Assembly (NCBI GenBank): GCA_964615285.1
Contig: CAZTND010000035.1
Coordinates: 1-14,608, forward strand
Source: RGIG4074 sp964615285
Lineage (GTDB): Bacteria > Bacillota > Clostridia > Christensenellales > Borkfalkiaceae
Length of the DNA: 14,608 nucleotides
Reading direction: 5' to 3'
The position numbers and the translations under genes are program-made. Every line of letters begins with the position of its first letter. The first letter of the stretch is position 1. The notes below the pieces were generated by a model, which made no database searches, was not told the origin of the DNA, and saw only the letters and a list, made by a program, of their open reading frames with translations. This document shows positions 13,001 to 14,608 of the stretch, piece by piece.

Positions 13001-14167
13001 ATGAGAATCGGAATTTTCGGCGGATCGTTCGATCCCGTACACAAAGAACACGTGCGCCTTGCCAAAGAGGCGGTCAAAGGATTGTCTTTGGACAAGCTCA
13101 TCGTCGTGCCGGCGGGCGTCCCGCCGCACAAACAGGGCAAACGCCTTGCCCCTGCGGCGGACAGGCTGGCCATGTGCCGCATCGCCTTTGCGGGCGTGGA
13201 CAAGGCGGAGATCAGTGATTATGAGATCGCGCTGGGCGGCGCAAACTATACCTATCTCACCTGCGGGCACTTTGCGCATGTCTATCCCGGCGCAAAGCTC
13301 TTTCTTCTGGTCGGTTCGGACATGTTTTGGGATTTCTTCCGCTGGAAAGAGCCGGAAAGGATCCTTTCCCACGTCCGGCTGGCGGTCTGCCGCCGCAACG
13401 AGGGGGTGGAGAACATCGCCCGCCAGCAGAAGAAATTTTTCATCCGTTTTGCCCGCATGTTCGAGGTCATTCCCTACAACGGGGAGCCCGTCTCTTCCAC
13501 GGAGATACGGGTCCGCAGCATATTGGGCATGGATTATTCCCGCCTCGTGCCCCCGGGGATAGGCGAGTATATCCGCGCGCACGGGCTGTACAGCCTGCCG
13601 CCCATCCGGCAGGGGCTGGCGCTGGAAAAGCCCGCCCGCGCCGAACACAGCCGCCGCGTGTGCCTGCTGGCGACGGCAAACGCCGCGCGTTTCGGGGTGG
13701 ACGAAGATAAGGCGTTGGTCGCCTCCGCCCTGCACGACGTGGCAAAAAACCTTCCCCCCGAGGACGAACACCTGCGCGGCTTTGTTCCGCCCGCCGATGT
13801 GCCGTCGCCCGTCCTGCACCAATTTGCGGGGGCATATGTGCTGGAACACACTTTTTCGGTGACGGACGAGGACGTGCTCAATGCCGTGCGCTATCACACC
13901 AGCGGCAGGGCGGGCATGAGCGCGCTGGAAAAGCTGGTCTATCTCTCCGATATGTTGGAGGAAGGGCGGTCCTTTCCGCACATCGATTTGTTGCGCGATA
14001 TTTTTTACGAAGATGCGGACAGATGCATGTATCTGTGCCTGCGGTACCAGTTGAAATATCTGCGCGAGAAGGGGACGGACGCCTATCCGCTCACGTTGCA
14101 GGCGTATGAATATTATCGGCAAATAGATCTGGAAAAAGCAGAAAAGGAGAAAAATAAGCAAATATGA
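13001..14167 (+). CDS. nadD: Fused NadD (nicotinate-nucleotide adenylyltransferase) and YqeK-type HD phosphohydrolase
   Basis: This 388-residue protein joins two enzymes usually encoded by neighbouring genes. Residues 1-195 are NadD, which adenylates nicotinate mononucleotide in NAD synthesis: GIFGGSFDPVHKEH (4-17), PPHK (41-44), LVGSDMFWDF (103-112) and VSSTEIR (164-170). Residues 208-372 are a YqeK-like HD domain; YqeK proteins are known as diadenosine tetraphosphate hydrolases. Metal ligands appear complete: His216 in AEHSRRV, His245-Asp246 in ALHDVAKN, His273 and His299 in VRYHTSG, with Asp317 in LSDMLE. Normal NadD is about 190-215 residues, so the second domain is an addition, not an extension. 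The start is fixed by the NadD N-terminus, although no ribosome site exists. The stop overlaps the rsfS start in ATGA. Domain identities are sure; the HD substrate is inferred from the family. Confidence 0.94.
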   Translation: MRIGIFGGSFDPVHKEHVRLAKEAVKGLSLDKLIVVPAGVPPHKQGKRLAPAADRLAMCRIAFAGVDKAEISDYEIALGGANYTYLTCGHFAHVYPGAKLFLLVGSDMFWDFFRWKEPERILSHVRLAVCRRNEGVENIARQQKKFFIRFARMFEVIPYNGEPVSSTEIRVRSILGMDYSRLVPPGIGEYIRAHGLYSLPPIRQGLALEKPARAEHSRRVCLLATANAARFGVDEDKALVASALHDVAKNLPPEDEHLRGFVPPADVPSPVLHQFAGAYVLEHTFSVTDEDVLNAVRYHTSGRAGMSALEKLVYLSDMLEEGRSFPHIDLLRDIFYEDADRCMYLCLRYQLKYLREKGTDAYPLTLQAYEYYRQIDLEKAEKEKNKQI

Positions 14168-14511
14168 CGGCAAAAGAACTGACTTTGGCGATCTGCAAGG
14201 CGCTTTCCGAAAAGAAGGGAAAGGATATCGTGTACATCGACGTGGAAAAAAAGACCAGCCTGTGCAGTTATTTTGTGCTCGTTTCGGGCACGAGTTCCAC
14301 CCAGGTGAAATCCTTGGCGGAACAGGTAGAGGAACAGATGGAAAAGAATTTTGACCTTGCGCCCACCCGTCTCGAGGGGGTGCACGACGGAAGATGGGCG
14401 GTGCTCGACTACGGCGACGTGATGGTCCACGTGTTCAGCGAGGAAGCGCGCGAGTTCTATCGCCTGGAACGCCTTTGGGAAGAGGACGGCAACCTGACAA
14501 AGTATGAATGA
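14164..14511 (+). CDS. rsfS: Ribosome silencing factor RsfS
   Basis: This 115-residue protein is RsfS (also called YbeB, DUF143), which binds large-subunit protein L14 and blocks subunit joining when nutrients are scarce. Family marks are DIVYIDV (21-27), the SYFVLVSGTSSTQVKSLA stretch (35-52), GRWAVLDYGDVMVHVF (76-91) and the terminal REFYRLERLW (96-105). Length is typical. The ATG overlaps the preceding stop; the nearest ribosome-like site, AGGAG (14145-14149), is 14 bases away, so coupling is likely. Order after nadD and yqeK is the classical Firmicutes arrangement. Confidence 0.95.
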   Translation: MTAKELTLAICKALSEKKGKDIVYIDVEKKTSLCSYFVLVSGTSSTQVKSLAEQVEEQMEKNFDLAPTRLEGVHDGRWAVLDYGDVMVHVFSEEAREFYRLERLWEEDGNLTKYE

Positions 14512-14524
14512 TGCGTAATGCAGC

Positions 14525-14553
14525 GCCGCCCTGCCGGTTTCCGGCAGGGCGGC
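14525..14553 (+). terminator. Perfect 13-bp hairpin after rsfS, lacking a T-run
   Basis: GCCGCCCTGCCGG (14525-14537) pairs perfectly with CCGGCAGGGCGGC (14541-14553) around a TTT loop, 13 bases after the rsfS stop. No T-tract follows on either strand (next bases are ATGGTATTTC). It probably ends or protects the message, but it is not a standard intrinsic terminator and could be a dispersed repeat. Confidence 0.5.
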
Positions 14554-14580
14554 ATGGTATTTCAAGGGATAAAACGAGCG

Positions 14581-14590
14581 GGGCATGCCC
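14581..14590. repeat. Palindrome GGGCATGCCC near the right edge
   Basis: A perfect 10-base GC-rich palindrome lies 28 bases before the window ends. It may be an operator for a gene beyond the edge or chance. No gene is visible in 14512-14608. Confidence 0.3.
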
Positions 14591-14608
14591 GAAATAAACG
14601 GTAAAACG

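Noticed and set aside
12476..14173. Minus-strand open frame of 565 codons opposite nadD-yqeK
   Set aside because: It covers the antisense of two well-identified domains and crosses the divergent promoter region; no recognisable domain.
14113..14586. Minus-strand open frame opposite rsfS
   Set aside because: Antisense of an unmistakable RsfS gene; no ribosome site or domain.
1..14608. CRISPR arrays, tRNA or rRNA genes, insertion sequences, integrases, toxin-antitoxin or defence genes
   Set aside because: No repeat-spacer pattern, no tRNA-like fold with conserved bases, and no such protein motifs were found on reading both strands.

Overview
The window looks like chromosomal DNA from a moderately GC-rich, low-branching Gram-positive anaerobe of the Clostridia (Bacillota), probably a gut commensal. 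This rests on the AGGAGG-type ribosome sites, the consensus sigma-A promoters, an AgrC/LytTR-type two-component pair, a domain-swapped GH3 enzyme of a kind known from Ruminococcus and Butyrivibrio, and a nadD-yqeK-rsfS order that matches Bacillus and Clostridia. The placement is inference; there is no rRNA, tRNA or other strong taxonomic marker. I see no phage, insertion sequence, CRISPR array or integrase.

Left part (1-5680). After about 300 bases without a convincing gene, a consensus promoter drives a LytTR response regulator overlapped by its AgrC-like membrane histidine kinase. A 193-base intergenic region with several small hairpins and a terminator follows. Then comes a 1018-residue glycoside hydrolase family 3 protein whose catalytic halves are in swapped order and which has a membrane segment at each end. 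The neighbourhood suggests, but does not prove, that the kinase pair senses something connected with carbohydrate use.

Middle (5681-9420). A small two-TM protein with a PH-like domain (minus strand) and an aconitase-family hydratase of the YbhJ type (plus strand) are divergently transcribed from well-formed promoters flanking a 10-base palindrome. A bidirectional-looking terminator separates the hydratase from a convergent, proline-rich probable lipoprotein.

Right part (9371-14608). A strong promoter starts a tightly packed housekeeping operon, recX-birA-nnr (SOS/RecA modulation, biotin attachment, NAD(P)HX repair), with overlapping start and stop codons. It runs tail-to-tail, with a 90-base coding overlap, into a minus-strand four-TM protein of unknown function. 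Divergent from that is a fused NadD-YqeK protein (NAD synthesis plus HD-domain phosphohydrolase), coupled by an ATGA overlap to rsfS (ribosome silencing factor).

The most unusual signals are: the doubly membrane-anchored, domain-swapped GH3 enzyme beside a two-component system; two genes whose -10 boxes lie only 6-8 bases before the ATG and which lack a ribosome site, implying leaderless mRNAs; the NadD-YqeK fusion; a terminator for nnr embedded in the coding sequence of the opposing gene; and the membrane protein whose soluble core loosely resembles part of an Mrr-type nuclease fold. I do not find a clearly new multi-gene system such as a defence or mobile island.
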